Assembly (NCBI GenBank): GCA_028707175.1
Contig: JAQTUV010000001.1
Location: 558,001 to 622,000, forward strand
Reading direction: 5' to 3'
Length of the DNA: 64,000 nucleotides
From: Sideroxydans sp.
GTDB taxonomy: Bacteria > Pseudomonadota > Gammaproteobacteria > Burkholderiales > Gallionellaceae
Positions 16,607 through 27,914 of this stretch are shown one piece after another (the first letter of the stretch is position 1; each line of letters opens with the position of its first letter). A program made the position numbers and the translations under genes. The notes under the pieces were generated by a model. It searched no databases. It worked only from the letters and a program-made list of their open reading frames with translations, and was not told the origin of the DNA.

Positions 16607-17527
16607 TTAAACGTGTGTGAGCCAGTGCGCGTACTTTGGGTCTTTTCCACTCACAATATCGAAAAATGCAGATTGCAGTTTTGTGGTGATGGGGCCGCGT
16701 TTGCCGATGCCGATTGTGCGAGTGTCTAGTTCACGAATTGGTGTTACTTCTGCAGCCGTGCCAGTGAAAAATGCTTCATCTGCACAATAAACCTCATCAC
16801 GTGTGATGCGTTTTTCGATCAGCTCGATGCCCATATCTTTAGCGAGCGTAATGATGGAGTCGCGCGTGATACCTTCTAAACACGAGGTCAAATCTGGTGT
16901 GTAAAGCTTGCCTTTTTTAACGATGAATATATTTTCACCAGCACCCTCTGCGACGTAACCGTCGACATCTAAAAGCAAGGCTTCGTCATAGCCATCATGG
17001 GCGACCTCTTGATGCGCCAAAATGGAATTGGTGTAGGTGCCAACTGATTTGGAGCGGCACATGTTCACATTCACATGGTGGCGAGTAAAGCTGGAGGTTT
17101 TGACACGAATGCCATTCGCCATTCCTTCTTCACCTAGGTACGCTCCCCAAGGCCATGCTGCAACAGCTACATGGGTGCTAATGGCAGTGGCAGCGATCCC
17201 CATTGCCTCTGAGCCGTAAAAAACGATTGGGCGGATGTAGCAGGATGCCAGTTCATTAGTGCGAACGACTGCTTTATGCGCTTCCATGATGGTCTCTTTA
17301 TCGAACGGCATCTTCATTTTAAAGATGTACGCTGAATTGAAGAGGCGGTCTGTATGTTCTTGCAGGCGGAAAATTGCGGTGCCTTGATTTGTCTTATATG
17401 CGCGAACCCCTTCAAACACGCCCATGCCGTAGTGCAGTGTGTGAGTAAGAACGTGGGTGGTGGCATCACGCCAAGGTACGAGCTTGCCGTCGTGCCAGAT
17501 AAAACCGTCGCGGTCAGACATTGACAT
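16607..17527 (-). CDS. ilvE: Branched-chain amino acid aminotransferase
   Basis: 306 residues, class IV PLP enzyme. It transfers the amino group between glutamate and the keto acids of valine, leucine and isoleucine. [11 protein letters not shown] and [14 protein letters not shown] are standard for IlvE; the PLP lysine is Lys160 in [20 protein letters not shown] follows at 194-201. A second in-frame ATG lies two codons downstream of the start. First gene of the ilvE-zinc finger-waaF run. Confidence 0.96.
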   Translation of the reverse strand: MSMSDRDGFIWHDGKLVPWRDATTHVLTHTLHYGMGVFEGVRAYKTNQGTAIFRLQEHTDRLFNSAYIFKMKMPFDKETIMEAHKAVVRTNELASCYIRPIVFYGSEAMGIAATAISTHVAVAAWPWGAYLGEEGMANGIRVKTSSFTRHHVNVNMCRSKSVGTYTNSILAHQEVAHDGYDEALLLDVDGYVAEGAGENIFIVKKGKLYTPDLTSCLEGITRDSIITLAKDMGIELIEKRITRDEVYCADEAFFTGTAAEVTPIRELDTRTIGIGKRGPITTKLQSAFFDIVSGKDPKYAHWLTHV

Positions 17528-17734
17528 AGTGAGTTCCTTAAAATCTATGGGTTTGTGCAGAGGCGTCGATTCTAGCCTTTTCTAGGTGTTTTATGAAGTC
17601 TTGAATAGAACAAAAAGGCTGGTGATAGGTCTGCTAAAGAACATTTGACGCCAAGTGGCGGGATGTAAGCGCTAGGAATTCAAACTAGATTAAAAACTTG
17701 GGGAAAGGTGAATAGGGGGGTGTTTTGAATCGTT
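17528..17734. other. Non-coding gap between ilvE and the mdh terminator
   Basis: About 200 bp with no gene that I can support. It should hold the promoter for ilvE on the minus strand. No clear -10/-35 pair was found. Confidence 0.5.
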
Positions 17735-17767
17735 GATGAGCACTCGCAGTGAGGGCGAGTGCTCATC
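17735..17767 (-). terminator. 13-bp perfect hairpin after mdh
   Basis: GATGAGCACTCGC at 17735-17747 pairs with 17755-17767 over a 7-nt loop, starting 6 nt past the mdh stop. Only a weak T content follows on the minus strand, so termination may be partial or factor-aided. Confidence 0.65.
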
Positions 17768-17773
17768 ATGTGG

Positions 17774-18757
17774 TTAAGCAAACAAGTGCTTCACCAGTTC
17801 GCGTTCGCTGAGTAGCTCGGCATAACTGTCCATCATGTGCTTACGCCCCAACTCGGAAATGGGGAGTCCTTGTACGATGGTGTAATGTCCGTTGCGGCAA
17901 GTGACAGGGAAGCCATACATCACCCCTTCAGGAATGCCATAGCTGCCATCAGACGGTACGCTCATGGTGACCCAATCGTTGTGGTGGGAGCGCAATAACC
18001 AGTCATGCATATGGGCGATGGCAGAATTTGCAGCACTAGCCGCACTGCTTAATCCTCGGGCTTCGATGACGGCTGCGCCGCGTTTTTGTACTGTTGGAAT
18101 AAACGATTCTTCAATCCATTCGGGATCCTGAAGAACCTCTGTTACTTTCCGACCGCGAATCTCACAGTGAGAAAGATCGGGGTATTGTGTGCCTGAGTGG
18201 TTGCCCCAAATAACCATTTTTTTGATGTCTTGGATTGGCTGGAAGAGTTTTAGCGCGATTTGCGCGATAGCGCGGTTGTGATCTAGGCGCATCATGGCGC
18301 TGAAGTTGCGAGGATCGAGATCGGGCGCATTCTTCATGCAGATTAGCGCGTTGGTGTTGGCGGGGTTGCCTACGACCAAGACTTTGACATGGCGCGCTGC
18401 GACTTCATTCAGGATGCGACCTTGCTCGGAGAATATGGCACCGTTGGCTTCCAGTAGGTCTTTACGTTCCATGCCTTTGCTACGGGGGCGTGCACCGACC
18501 AAGAGTACGACTTCGGTGTCGCGGAAGGCGACACGGGGATCATCGGTGGTGATGACTTGTTGCAACATCGGGAAGACGCAGTCTTCTAACTCCATCGCGA
18601 CACCGCGTAGTGCCTGCTGGGCTGCAGGTATGTCGAGTAGTTGCAAGATGATTGGTTGCTCGCGCCCTAACATATCGCCATTGGCAATACGGAACAACAT
18701 GTTGTAACCGATCTGACCTGCTGCTCCAGTGATGGTGACGCGGATGGGGGCTTTCAT
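17774..18757 (-). CDS. mdh: Malate dehydrogenase
   Basis: 327 residues. It oxidises malate to oxaloacetate with NAD. The Rossmann loop GAAGQIGY is at 11-18, substrate-binding arginines lie in [10 protein letters not shown] (89-98), Asp159 and catalytic His187 ([11 protein letters not shown]) complete the site. It belongs to the MalateDH type 2 group common in betaproteobacteria. It is divergent from the sdh-suc operon, so oxaloacetate production sits next to citrate synthase and succinate dehydrogenase. Confidence 0.96.
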   Translation of the reverse strand: MKAPIRVTITGAAGQIGYNMLFRIANGDMLGREQPIILQLLDIPAAQQALRGVAMELEDCVFPMLQQVITTDDPRVAFRDTEVVLLVGARPRSKGMERKDLLEANGAIFSEQGRILNEVAARHVKVLVVGNPANTNALICMKNAPDLDPRNFSAMMRLDHNRAIAQIALKLFQPIQDIKKMVIWGNHSGTQYPDLSHCEIRGRKVTEVLQDPEWIEESFIPTVQKRGAAVIEARGLSSAASAANSAIAHMHDWLLRSHHNDWVTMSVPSDGSYGIPEGVMYGFPVTCRNGHYTIVQGLPISELGRKHMMDSYAELLSERELVKHLFA

Positions 18758-18920
18758 GATGTCCTCTCTGTAGTTGAGTGTTGAAGAAGTATAGCGATAA
18801 GAAGTATTGGAAATCGAATATACGATTATTAATTTTCGCGCACATCATAGTCCGATTACTTTGCACTCGCCATGCGTAGGTGTAGGATTGCGCCATTCGA
18901 TTTTTTGGCTCTGGACGATA

Positions 18921-19301
18921 ATGACAATGAACAAGATACGACCTAAGCATCTAGCCCTCCATAAGATCAAACTCCCCCTTCCTGGTATCGTCTCAATCTT
19001 GCATCGCATCAGTGGCGCAGTCCTTTTTGTTGCGTTGCCGTTACTGCTTTTCATCCTCGATCAAAGTCTGCGCTCTATCGAGACCTACACAAATCTGACT
19101 GAGGTGCTTGCGCATCCAATTTTGAAATTGGCGCTGTTCGGATTGATGTGGGCGTTCTTACATCATTTCTGTGCGGGCTTGCGTTATCTCGCCATCGATC
19201 TGCATCTGCTCTCGCACATCTCTGCGGCACGCACCAGTAGCAAGTGGGTGATGCTTATAAGTCTTTCGTTGACCATCGTGTTGGGAGTGAAGTTATGGTG
19301 A
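18921..19301 (+). CDS. sdhC: Succinate dehydrogenase cytochrome b556 subunit
   Basis: 126 residues, three transmembrane helices (about 27-47, 64-84, 105-125). With SdhD it anchors the enzyme in the membrane and binds heme b and ubiquinone. SxxHR (SILHR, 25-29) and HHFCAGLRY (81-89, heme His) are the family marks. ATG at 18921 or 18927 are both plausible; neither has a strong ribosome site. First gene of the operon; its end overlaps sdhD by 7 bp. Confidence 0.92.
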   Translation: MTMNKIRPKHLALHKIKLPLPGIVSILHRISGAVLFVALPLLLFILDQSLRSIETYTNLTEVLAHPILKLALFGLMWAFLHHFCAGLRYLAIDLHLLSHISAARTSSKWVMLISLSLTIVLGVKLW

Positions 19302-19642
19302 ATCGTATCGTAACGGGCGCGCATTACGGCCTGCGCGACTGGTTGGTGCAACGTGTCACTGCGGTGGTGATGGCGCTCTATGCTGTCGTGGTCGTGGTGA
19401 TATTGCTGTTACAGCCCTCTTTTGGTTATGACACCTGGGCGGGATTGTTCTCTGGCAATTTGATGCGCACCTTCTCTATGTTGTTCTTGCTCAGTCTGTT
19501 CTACCACGCGTGGATCGGTGTGCGCGACATTGTGATGGACTACATCAAACCTGCAAGTATTCGATTGACTATCCATGTGCTGGTGATCTTGGCGTTGGTG
19601 TTGTACGTGATCTGGTCTGTGCAGATCCTTTGGGGATTATAA
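19295..19642 (+). CDS. sdhD: Succinate dehydrogenase membrane anchor subunit
   Basis: 115 residues from the ATG at 19295 inside the end of sdhC; a longer upstream reading would run deep into sdhC and lacks support. Three transmembrane helices. His71 in LFYHAWIGVRDIVMDY is the predicted axial heme ligand, and Asp78/Tyr83 lie near the quinone site. Three base pairs separate it from sdhA. Confidence 0.92.
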   Translation: MVNRIVTGAHYGLRDWLVQRVTAVVMALYAVVVVVILLLQPSFGYDTWAGLFSGNLMRTFSMLFLLSLFYHAWIGVRDIVMDYIKPASIRLTIHVLVILALVLYVIWSVQILWGL

Positions 19643-19645
19643 GAA

Positions 19646-21409
19646 ATGGCGATAACGAAAAGAACGTTCGATGTAGTGGTGGTAGGTGCAGGTGGTGCAG
19701 GTATGCGAGCGGCGCTCACCTTGTCCGAAGCAGGTCTCAAAGTCGCCGTGTTGTCTAAGGTGTTCCCTACACGCTCACATACCGTCGCAGCACAAGGTGG
19801 TATCGCCGCGTCGTTGGGTAACGTGAATGAAGACAACTGGCACTGGCACATGTACGACACCGTCAAAGGTTCGGACTATCTAGGTGATCAAGATGCCATC
19901 GAATACATGTGTCGCGCAGCACCGGAAGTGGTCTATGAGTTGGAGCACTTCGGTATGCCTTTCGACCGTTTGGACAGCGGTAAGATTTATCAGCGTCCCT
20001 TCGGTGGGCATATGCAGGATTACGGCAAGAATCCTGTGCCGCGCGCTTGTGCCGCTGCTGACCGTACAGGTCATGCTTTGTTGCATACCCTCTATCAACA
20101 GAACGTGCGCGCCAACACCAACTTCTTCGTTGAATGGATGGCGCTCGATCTGATCCGCGACCAAGACGGTGACGTGCTGGGCGTAGTCGCGATGGAGATC
20201 GAGACGTCCGAAGTGATGATCCTGCAAGCCCGTGCGACCTTGTTCGCGACAGGCGGTGCGGGCCGCATCTTCTCTGCCAGCACCAATGCCTACATCAATA
20301 CAGGTGATGGCCTAGGGATGGCGGCACGCGCAGGCATCCCGCTAGAGGACATGGAGTTCTACCAGTTCCACCCGACCGGCGTGCATGGCGCTGGCGTGCT
20401 CATCACCGAAGGCGTGCGCGGTGAGGGCGGTTATCTGGTGAACAAGGATGGCGAACGTTTTATGCCGCGTTATGCACCGACCGCCAAAGACTTGGCGAGC
20501 CGCGACGTGGTGTCGCGTGCGATGGCGACCGAGATCAAAGAAGGACGCGGCTGCGGTCCGCATGGCGATCATGTGCTACTCAAGCTCGATCATTTGGGCG
20601 ACGAGGTCATTCGCCATCGTCTACCCGGCATCCGCGACATCGCACTCAAGTTCGCCCATGTCGATCCATCCCAATCCCCCATCCCTGTCGTGCCCACTGC
20701 GCACTATATGATGGGCGGTATCCCAACCAACTATCACGGCCAAGTCGTGGTGCCACAAGGCACAGCACCTGACGTACCAGTGCAAGGCTTCTATGCGGTA
20801 GGTGAGTGCGCTTGTGTGTCGGTGCATGGTGCGAACCGCTTAGGCTGCAACTCGTTACTCGATCTCATCGTGTTCGGTCGCGCGGCGGCACGGCAGATCA
20901 TTGAGGACTTGAAAACCAATATCAACCACAAGCCATTGCCAGTTGATGCGACAGATAGACCGTTGGCGCGTTTGGCGCGTCTGGAAGAGCAGAAGAATGG
21001 AGAGCGCGTCGCTGACGTGGGTGATGAGATGCGCCGCGTGATGCAGCTGCATTGCGGCGTGTTCCGCTTCCCAGACTTGTTGGCTGAGGGCGTCACTAAG
21101 ATTCGTGAAGTAGCTGAGCGTGTGCGTCATACCGAGATCACAGACAAGAGTAAGGTCTTCAACACCGCGCGTGTAGAAGCATTGGAGTTGGATAACCTGA
21201 TCGAAGTGGCGCAAGCCACCATGACGGCAGCCGAGGCGCGCAAAGAAAGTCGCGGTGCGCATGCACGTGAAGACTTCCAGGAGCGCGATGACAAGAACTG
21301 GTTGAAACATTCCTTGTACTACAGCGAAGGCCATCGTCTGGATTACAAGCCAGTGCGCTTGAAGCCGCTGACCGTTGAAACCTTCCCGCTCAAAGCGCGT
21401 GTCTACTAA
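19646..21409 (+). CDS. sdhA: Succinate dehydrogenase flavoprotein subunit
   Basis: 587 residues, full length. It oxidises succinate to fumarate with covalently bound [17 protein letters not shown] (11-24) binds ADP of FAD; His45 in SHTVAAQGG is the FAD attachment site; [15 protein letters not shown] and the [15 protein letters not shown] segment belong to the catalytic core. The gene for the flavinylation factor SdhE follows sdhB in the same operon. Confidence 0.98.
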   Translation: MAITKRTFDVVVVGAGGAGMRAALTLSEAGLKVAVLSKVFPTRSHTVAAQGGIAASLGNVNEDNWHWHMYDTVKGSDYLGDQDAIEYMCRAAPEVVYELEHFGMPFDRLDSGKIYQRPFGGHMQDYGKNPVPRACAAADRTGHALLHTLYQQNVRANTNFFVEWMALDLIRDQDGDVLGVVAMEIETSEVMILQARATLFATGGAGRIFSASTNAYINTGDGLGMAARAGIPLEDMEFYQFHPTGVHGAGVLITEGVRGEGGYLVNKDGERFMPRYAPTAKDLASRDVVSRAMATEIKEGRGCGPHGDHVLLKLDHLGDEVIRHRLPGIRDIALKFAHVDPSQSPIPVVPTAHYMMGGIPTNYHGQVVVPQGTAPDVPVQGFYAVGECACVSVHGANRLGCNSLLDLIVFGRAAARQIIEDLKTNINHKPLPVDATDRPLARLARLEEQKNGERVADVGDEMRRVMQLHCGVFRFPDLLAEGVTKIREVAERVRHTEITDKSKVFNTARVEALELDNLIEVAQATMTAAEARKESRGAHAREDFQERDDKNWLKHSLYYSEGHRLDYKPVRLKPLTVETFPLKARVY

Positions 21410-21419
21410 GGAGGCGGCG

Positions 21420-22115
21420 ATGAAATTCAAAATTTACCGCTACAACCCAGATGTCGATTCTGCGCCTTACATGCAGGATTTCGAATTGAATATGGAGTCG
21501 GGCGATGCCATGTTGCTCGACGCATTGATGATGTTGCGCAAACAAGACGACAGTTTGGGCTTTAGAAAATCCTGTCGCGAAGGGGTATGTGGTTCGGATG
21601 CGATGAACATCAATGGCCGTAATGGTTTGGCTTGTATCACGTCACTGTCCTCTCTCAAGCAGCCTATCGAGATCCGTCCTTTGCCTGGATTGCCAGTCAT
21701 TCGCGACCTGATCGTCGATATGACGCAGTTCTTCAAACAGTACCACTCCATCAAGCCGTATCTGGTGAACAACGATCCGCCTCCTGAGACAGAGCGCCTG
21801 CAGTCTCCCAAGGATCGTTTGGAGTTGGATGGTCTGTACGAGTGCATCCTGTGTGGCTGCTGCACCACATCTTGCCCTTCGTTCTGGTGGAATCCGGATA
21901 AGTTCGTAGGCCCAGCAGGCCTGTTGCAGGCTTATCGCTTTATCGCGGACACACGTGACCAAGATACGGCGGCACGTTTGGACAATCTCGAAGATCCGTA
22001 TCGCTTGTTCCGTTGCCACACCATCATGAACTGTGCGGACGTGTGCCCGAAAGAGTTGAACCCGACGGAAGCCATCGGCAAGATCAAAGATATGATGGTG
22101 AAACGCGCGGTATGA
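21420..22115 (+). CDS. sdhB: Succinate dehydrogenase iron-sulfur subunit
   Basis: 231 residues from the ATG at 21420, preceded by AAGGAGG; a longer frame would overlap sdhA. The 2Fe-2S cluster site is SCREGVCGSD with a later GLAC, the 4Fe-4S site CILCGCCTTSCP, and the 3Fe-4S site uses the C-terminal cysteines (RCHTIMNCADVCP). It carries electrons from SdhA to the quinone site. ATGA overlap with sdhE. Confidence 0.97.
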   Translation: MKFKIYRYNPDVDSAPYMQDFELNMESGDAMLLDALMMLRKQDDSLGFRKSCREGVCGSDAMNINGRNGLACITSLSSLKQPIEIRPLPGLPVIRDLIVDMTQFFKQYHSIKPYLVNNDPPPETERLQSPKDRLELDGLYECILCGCCTTSCPSFWWNPDKFVGPAGLLQAYRFIADTRDQDTAARLDNLEDPYRLFRCHTIMNCADVCPKELNPTEAIGKIKDMMVKRAV

Positions 22116-22360
22116 GTACGGATGATCCTGTCGAATTGCAGCGTCTGCGTTGGCGCTGTCGGCGCGGACTGTTGGAGTTGGATATCGTGTTGGGACGTTT
22201 CGTCGTTAAGGATTACCCGACCTTGGACGAGGCTGAGCGAATCGCTTTCGATGAGCTCTTGGATATGGCAGACACCGAACTATGGGATTTGGTGACGGGT
22301 AACAAAACACTGACACGGGAGCATCAACGAAGCGTGTTGGATCTATTACAAAAAGCTTGA
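22112..22360 (+). CDS. sdhE: FAD assembly factor SdhE
   Basis: 82 residues, start coupled to the sdhB stop. [22 protein letters not shown] carries the RGxxE motif (RRGLLELD) of the SdhE/Sdh5 family, which promotes covalent FAD attachment to SdhA. The later helix motif ([16 protein letters not shown]) fits as well. Location inside the operon supports the role. Confidence 0.95.
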   Translation: MSTDDPVELQRLRWRCRRGLLELDIVLGRFVVKDYPTLDEAERIAFDELLDMADTELWDLVTGNKTLTREHQRSVLDLLQKA

Positions 22361-22376
22361 TAGAAGCGAGGGAAAA

Positions 22377-23663
22377 ATGGAAAGCAAACGTGTTGCAACA
22401 CTGACTCTGGATGATGGTCGTAGCATCGAATTTCCAATCTTGTCCGGTACGCTCGGCCCGGATGTAATTGACATCCGCGCCTTGAGCAAGTTGGGGGTGT
22501 TTACTTACGACCCGGCGTTCTTCGCAACTTCCAGTTGCACCTCCAACATCACTTTTATCGATGGCGATGCTGGCTTGCTCTACTACCGTGGTTACCCTAT
22601 CGAGCAGCTGGCTGAGAAGTCGGATTTCTTGGAGGTCTGCTATCTGTTGTTGAACGGCGAACTCCCGACGGCAGAGCAGAAAGCACAATTCGTCAGCAGC
22701 ATCACGCATCACACCATGGTGCACGACCAGTTGGCACGTTTCTTTAACGGTTTCCGCCGTGACGCACATCCGATGGCTGTGATGGTGGGGGTGGTGGGCG
22801 CGTTGTCTGCCTTCTATCACGATTCGCTCGACATCAATAATCCGCAGCATCGTGAGATCTCGGCGCAACGCCTACTGGCGAAAGTGCCGACCATCGCGGC
22901 GATGACGCATAAATACAATGTCGGCGAGCCGTTCATGTATCCCAAGAATAAATTCGGTTTCGTGGAGAACTTCATGTACATGATGTTCGCCACGCCAGCA
23001 GAAGACTATGTGCCAAATCCGATCTTGGTACGTGCCTTGGAACGTATTTTGATTCTTCATGCAGACCACGAGCAGAACGCATCGACTTCGACCGTGCGTT
23101 TGGCGGGTTCTAGCGGTGCCAACCCCTTCGCTTGTATCGCTTCAGGCATCGCCGCGTTGTGGGGTCCCGCCCACGGTGGTGCGAACGAGGCGGCGTTGAA
23201 GATGCTGGAAGAGATCGGCGATCCTTCCAAAGTCGCCGAGTATGTGCAAGGCGTAAAGGATAAGAAGTACAAGTTGATGGGCTTCGGACATCGCGTGTAC
23301 AAGAACATGGATCCACGTGCGGCCGTGATGCGTCAGACCTGTTACGAAGTGCTGAAAGAGCTGAACCTTGAGAACGATAAGTTGTTCGCTCTGGCAATGG
23401 AATTGGAAAAGACTGCGCTGAACGATCCGTATTTCATCGAGCGTAAGTTGTATCCAAACGTGGACTTCTATTCTGGCATCGTGCTGCGCGCTATCGGCAT
23501 TCCGATCAATATGTTCACCGTGATCTTCGCCGTCGCCCGCACCATCGGTTGGGTATCGCAATGGAACGAGATGATCGCTGATGCCGAGCATAAGATCGGT
23601 CGTCCTCGTCAGCTCTATCGTGGTGCTGTGCGTCGTGACTTCCTCTCTATGACGAAACGCTGA
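22377..23663 (+). CDS. gltA: Citrate synthase
   Basis: 428 residues. Condenses acetyl-CoA and oxaloacetate. It is the type II, Gram-negative, NADH-sensitive form by length and N-terminal domain. Catalytic residues lie in [12 protein letters not shown] (His), [14 protein letters not shown] (His), and VDFYSGI (Asp); the C-terminus RPRQLYRG is standard. The AGGGAAAA site precedes the start. It links sdh and suc genes in one transcription unit. Confidence 0.97.
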   Translation: MESKRVATLTLDDGRSIEFPILSGTLGPDVIDIRALSKLGVFTYDPAFFATSSCTSNITFIDGDAGLLYYRGYPIEQLAEKSDFLEVCYLLLNGELPTAEQKAQFVSSITHHTMVHDQLARFFNGFRRDAHPMAVMVGVVGALSAFYHDSLDINNPQHREISAQRLLAKVPTIAAMTHKYNVGEPFMYPKNKFGFVENFMYMMFATPAEDYVPNPILVRALERILILHADHEQNASTSTVRLAGSSGANPFACIASGIAALWGPAHGGANEAALKMLEEIGDPSKVAEYVQGVKDKKYKLMGFGHRVYKNMDPRAAVMRQTCYEVLKELNLENDKLFALAMELEKTALNDPYFIERKLYPNVDFYSGIVLRAIGIPINMFTVIFAVARTIGWVSQWNEMIADAEHKIGRPRQLYRGAVRRDFLSMTKR

Positions 23664-23680
23664 GTTCGATAAGGTTGACC

Positions 23681-26548
23681 ATGAATGCCCCCGAAAAGAA
23701 CTACATGCAGGAGATGCAGGATACGTCGTTGCTGAATGGTGGCAACAATGTGTTCGTCGAGAGTTTGTATGAAGACTACCTGAACGGGGCGGATAGCGTT
23801 CCCGCAGAGTGGCGTGCCTATTTCGATAAATTGAAAGCGGCCAGCACACAGAAAGATGTGGCGCATAGTCCTATTCAGCGCGGCTTTTTGGCCCGTGCTC
23901 AGCACGTACCTGAAACGTCGCAACACGCCGAACTGGAGCGTAAGCAGTCATCTGTTTTGCAACTTATCAACGCTCATCGTTTTCTGGGGGCGCGTGTCGC
24001 CGATCTTGATCCGCTACAACGCTTCCCTAAGCCTGATGTGGTGGAACTCAATCCCGCTTATTACAACTTGACCGAAGCGGACATGGATACGACCTTCTTC
24101 ACCGGTTCATTGGTGGGTGGCGCACGTATGACGTTACGCGACATCCTGCAGCGGCTGAAGCGCATTTATTGCAGCAGTGTTGGTGCGGAATACATGTACA
24201 TGAGTAACGTCGCCGAGAAGCGTTGGATACAAGCGCGCCTAGAGGGGGCAAGCGGCGAGCCGAAATATCCCAATGAATTGAAGCGGCGCATCCTCGAACG
24301 CCTGACGGCGGCGGAAGGGTTGGAGCGTTACCTGCACACCAAGTATGTCGGCCAAAAACGATTCTCGCTGGAAGGCGGGGATACGCTCATCCCATTGCTC
24401 GATCATTTGTTGCAACGTGCGGGCGAACAAGGCGTGAAAGAGTCTGTCATCGGCATGGCACACCGGGGGCGATTGAACGTGTTGATCAACACGCTCGGCA
24501 AATTGCCCAAGGTGTTGTTCGCCGAGTTCGAGGGTATCCATACCGAACATCTAACTTCAGGCGACGTGAAATACCACCAAGGTTTCTCATCCGACATCGC
24601 CACACCAGGCGGTGCGATGCATCTGACGCTGGCTTTTAATCCGTCCCACTTGGAGATCGTCAATCCCGTGGTCGAGGGCTCCGTACGTGCGCGCCAGCAT
24701 CGTCGCAAGGATAAAAAAGGCAATCAGGTTTTGCCTATCTTGCTACATGGTGATGCCGCATTTGGCGGGCAGGGCGTGAATCAGGAGACGTTCAATCTGT
24801 CGCAGACACGCGGATATCGCACGGGTGGTACGGTGCATATCGTCGTCAACAACCAGATCGGATTCACTACCTCCGATGTGCGAGATATGCGTTCCTCTCT
24901 GTACTGCACGGATGTGGCGAAGATGGTCGAAGCACCTATCTTCCATGTGAATGCAGATGATCCGGAGATGGTGTTGCTAGTCACCGAGATCGCGCTTGAT
25001 TTTCGTATGCAGTTCAATCGTGACGTGGTCATCGACATGGTGTGCTTCCGCAAGTTGGGGCACAACGAACAGGATGAACCACTGGTGACACAGCCGTTGA
25101 TGTACCGCAAGGTGAACAAACATCCAGGTACGCGCGCGCTGTATGCTTCACGTTTGGTCGAGCAAGGTGTGTTGTCTGCCACCGAGCCTGACGAGATGGT
25201 GGCAAGCTACAAGCAAGCGATGGATGCGGGTCACAACCCTATCCAACCGGTATTGAGCGATTACAAATTTGGACATGCGGTGAGCTGGTCGCCTTATGTC
25301 GGCGACATCTCATGGACGACCCCAGCAGTCACCAGTTTGCCGCGCGAACGTCTGCAACAATTAGCGCAGCGTTTGGTGGACATTCCTGAAGGTTTCAAAT
25401 TGCATTCGCGCGTGGAGAAGATCATGGCTGATCGTATCTCTATGAGCAAAGGTGAGCTTGCGCTGGATTGGGGCATGGCAGAGAACTTGGCTTATGCAAG
25501 TCTGGTCACGCAGGGCTATCCGGTCCGATTGTCGGGTGAGGATTGTGGTCGCGGCACGTTCTTCCATCGCCATGCGGTGTTGCATGATCAGAACCGAGAA
25601 CAATGGGATAGAGATGTTCATATTCCTTTACAGAACATCGCGCCGGACCAATCAGACTTTGTCGTCATCGATTCCATTTTGTCGGAAGAGGCGGTACTGG
25701 GATTTGAATATGGATACGCCACTGCCGAGCCGGATACGCTGACCCTGTGGGAAGGCCAGTTCGGTGACTTCGCCAACGGTGCTCAAGTGGTCATCGATCA
25801 GTTCATCACGTCTGGTGAAGCGAAGTGGGGTAGGTTGTGTGGGCTGGTGATGTTGTTGCCGCATGGTTATGAAGGCCAAGGGCCAGAGCACTCATCAGGC
25901 CGTATCGAGCGCTATTTGCAGCTGTGTGCTGACTACAACATCCAAGTCTGTGTGCCTACGACGGCTGCGCAGATATTCCATCTGTTGCGCCGTCAGATGG
26001 TACGCCCCTATCGCAAGCCACTCATCGTTTTCACGCCCAAGAGTCTGTTGCGTAGTAAAGATGCTTCGTCTTCATTAGAGATGTTCACCACGGGCGGATT
26101 CCAAAACGTCATCCCTGAGATTGATACTTTGGATGCCTCCAGCGTGAGCCGCATCATCGTGTGTAGTGGAAAGGTGTATTTCGATCTGCTTAAACATCGT
26201 CGTGAGAAGAATATCGCCAACATGGTCATCATCCGTTTGGAGCAGTTGTATCCGTTCCCGCATGAGGAGTTTGAGGCACAGATCGCGGCTTATCCAAACG
26301 CCACAGAAGTCGTGTGGTGTCAGGAAGAGCCGGGTAACCAAGGTGCGTGGCATCGCATCCAACATTACCTGCTGCGTCAGATGCGCCCAGAGATGCGATT
26401 GGAATACGCGCTACGTCCATCCTCGGCATCGCCTGCGGCGGGCTATTTGGCAACGCATAACGAACAACAAAAAGCCGTGATCGAAGCTGCATTCCGTCCC
26501 GACCTAAACGTGAAAAACAAACCAGGAGCACACCATGAGCATCATTGA
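23681..26548 (+). CDS. sucA: 2-oxoglutarate dehydrogenase E1 component
   Basis: 955 residues from the ATG at 23681, which has AAGG six nucleotides before it; a TTG two codons earlier is too close to that site. Thiamine-diphosphate-dependent decarboxylase of the oxoglutarate complex. [41 protein letters not shown] and [13 protein letters not shown] are characteristic. Its last 14 bp overlap sucB. Confidence 0.97.
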   Translation: MNAPEKNYMQEMQDTSLLNGGNNVFVESLYEDYLNGADSVPAEWRAYFDKLKAASTQKDVAHSPIQRGFLARAQHVPETSQHAELERKQSSVLQLINAHRFLGARVADLDPLQRFPKPDVVELNPAYYNLTEADMDTTFFTGSLVGGARMTLRDILQRLKRIYCSSVGAEYMYMSNVAEKRWIQARLEGASGEPKYPNELKRRILERLTAAEGLERYLHTKYVGQKRFSLEGGDTLIPLLDHLLQRAGEQGVKESVIGMAHRGRLNVLINTLGKLPKVLFAEFEGIHTEHLTSGDVKYHQGFSSDIATPGGAMHLTLAFNPSHLEIVNPVVEGSVRARQHRRKDKKGNQVLPILLHGDAAFGGQGVNQETFNLSQTRGYRTGGTVHIVVNNQIGFTTSDVRDMRSSLYCTDVAKMVEAPIFHVNADDPEMVLLVTEIALDFRMQFNRDVVIDMVCFRKLGHNEQDEPLVTQPLMYRKVNKHPGTRALYASRLVEQGVLSATEPDEMVASYKQAMDAGHNPIQPVLSDYKFGHAVSWSPYVGDISWTTPAVTSLPRERLQQLAQRLVDIPEGFKLHSRVEKIMADRISMSKGELALDWGMAENLAYASLVTQGYPVRLSGEDCGRGTFFHRHAVLHDQNREQWDRDVHIPLQNIAPDQSDFVVIDSILSEEAVLGFEYGYATAEPDTLTLWEGQFGDFANGAQVVIDQFITSGEAKWGRLCGLVMLLPHGYEGQGPEHSSGRIERYLQLCADYNIQVCVPTTAAQIFHLLRRQMVRPYRKPLIVFTPKSLLRSKDASSSLEMFTTGGFQNVIPEIDTLDASSVSRIIVCSGKVYFDLLKHRREKNIANMVIIRLEQLYPFPHEEFEAQIAAYPNATEVVWCQEEPGNQGAWHRIQHYLLRQMRPEMRLEYALRPSSASPAAGYLATHNEQQKAVIEAAFRPDLNVKNKPGAHHEHH

Positions 26549-27707
26549 AGTCAAAGTCCCGCAACTCTCTGAGTCCGTCTCCGAAGCGACACTGATCACT
26601 TGGAACAAAAAAGTCGGCGAAGCTGTGAAGGAGGGTGAGAACCTTATCGACATCGAGACCGACAAGGTCGTGCTTGAATTGCCTGCGATCAAGAGCGGCG
26701 TGCTAGTGAAGATCATCAAAGCCGATGGTGCCAAAGTGGGTAGCAACGAAATCATCGCGCAGATCGACACAGAGGCGGTAGTGCAAGCGGCTGCGCCAGT
26801 AGCTGCAGCCCCTGTGGCGGCAGCGGCACCTGCTCCAGCGTCTCCTTCCGCCAGAAAACTCGCCCATGCACATGATTTAGATACGGCCACTCTGCAAGGT
26901 AGCGGCAAACACGGTCTAGTGACCAAAGAGGATGTGCTGAGTGCAGTGCAACAACCAACACCTGTCGCTCAGCCAGTTGCAGCGCCAGTGAGCATGCCAG
27001 TAGGTGACCGTGCCGAGCAACGCGTACCGATGACACGCATCCGCCAACGCATCGCTGAGCGTTTGCTGCAATCGCAACAGAACGCGGCCATCCTCACTAC
27101 GTTCAACGAAGTGAACATGCAGCCCGTCATCGACCTGCGCAACAAATACAAAGACGCATTCGAAAAGAAACACGGCGTGAAGCTAGGTTTCTCTTCTTTC
27201 TTCATCAAGGCCGCAGTCATCGCTTTGCAGAAATTCCCCGTGGTGAATGCTTCGGTGGATGGTAACGATGTCATCTATCACGGCTACTTCGACATCGGTA
27301 TGGCTATTGGCAGCGAACGCGGCTTGGTCGTACCTATCTTACGCAATGCCGACCAATTGTCATTGGCAGACATCGAGAAACAGATCGCTGCCTTTGCCGC
27401 ACGCGCCAAAGATGGCAAGCTCACCATGGAAGAATTGAGCGGTGGCACTTTCTCCATCACCAATGGCGGCGTGTTCGGCTCCATGCTTTCCACTCCCATC
27501 ATCAATCCACCACAGAGCGCTATTCTTGGCATCCATGCCACTAAAGACCGCCCAGTGGTCGAGAACGGGCAGATCGTCATCCGCCCCATCAATTACCTCG
27601 CACTCTCCTACGACCATCGCATCATCGACGGTCGCGAAGCAGTGCAGTTCTTGGGCACAATCAAAGAAGCACTGGAATATCCAGGCAGAGTCCTTTTAGA
27701 TTTGTAG
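26535..27707 (+). CDS. sucB: Dihydrolipoyllysine succinyltransferase (E2)
   Basis: 390 residues. One lipoyl domain (lipoylated Lys44 in [10 protein letters not shown]), an alanine-proline linker, an E3-binding domain at about 98-135 ([13 protein letters not shown]), a second linker and the catalytic domain with SYDHRIIDG near the end. It transfers the succinyl group to CoA. The E3 gene (lpd) that often follows is absent: the next gene is an adenylate cyclase, so E3 must be supplied from elsewhere. Confidence 0.97.
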   Translation: MSIIEVKVPQLSESVSEATLITWNKKVGEAVKEGENLIDIETDKVVLELPAIKSGVLVKIIKADGAKVGSNEIIAQIDTEAVVQAAAPVAAAPVAAAAPAPASPSARKLAHAHDLDTATLQGSGKHGLVTKEDVLSAVQQPTPVAQPVAAPVSMPVGDRAEQRVPMTRIRQRIAERLLQSQQNAAILTTFNEVNMQPVIDLRNKYKDAFEKKHGVKLGFSSFFIKAAVIALQKFPVVNASVDGNDVIYHGYFDIGMAIGSERGLVVPILRNADQLSLADIEKQIAAFAARAKDGKLTMEELSGGTFSITNGGVFGSMLSTPIINPPQSAILGIHATKDRPVVENGQIVIRPINYLALSYDHRIIDGREAVQFLGTIKEALEYPGRVLLDL

Positions 27708-27754
27708 TTTTGCTACACGGGCAGTGATTTCTCTTCGCTGTCACTTTCAATACT

Positions 27755-27786
27755 TTCTACCCGATTGAGCTTCCAATTGGGTAGAA
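27755..27786 (+). terminator. Hairpin after the sdh-suc operon
   Basis: TTCTACCCGATTG (27755-27767) pairs with CAATTGGGTAGAA (27774-27786) with one G-T wobble over a 6-nt loop, about 50 bp past the sucB stop. No strong T-run follows. Its place supports the end of the operon here. Confidence 0.5.
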
Positions 27787-27914
27787 TTCAATCTGCCAAA
27801 AAACTTGGGCAGTCGATTAGCGAGCGCTAGTGCCAATCAAAATTTTGCGATCCCTTTTTTAAGCGGGGCGTGCAAATATCAAGAATATAAAAATAAAATT
27901 TGTTAGGAGTGCGT

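Noticed and set aside
23675-23680. TTG start for sucA two codons earlier
   Set aside because: It directly follows the AAGG site with no spacing; the ATG at 23681 has proper spacing.
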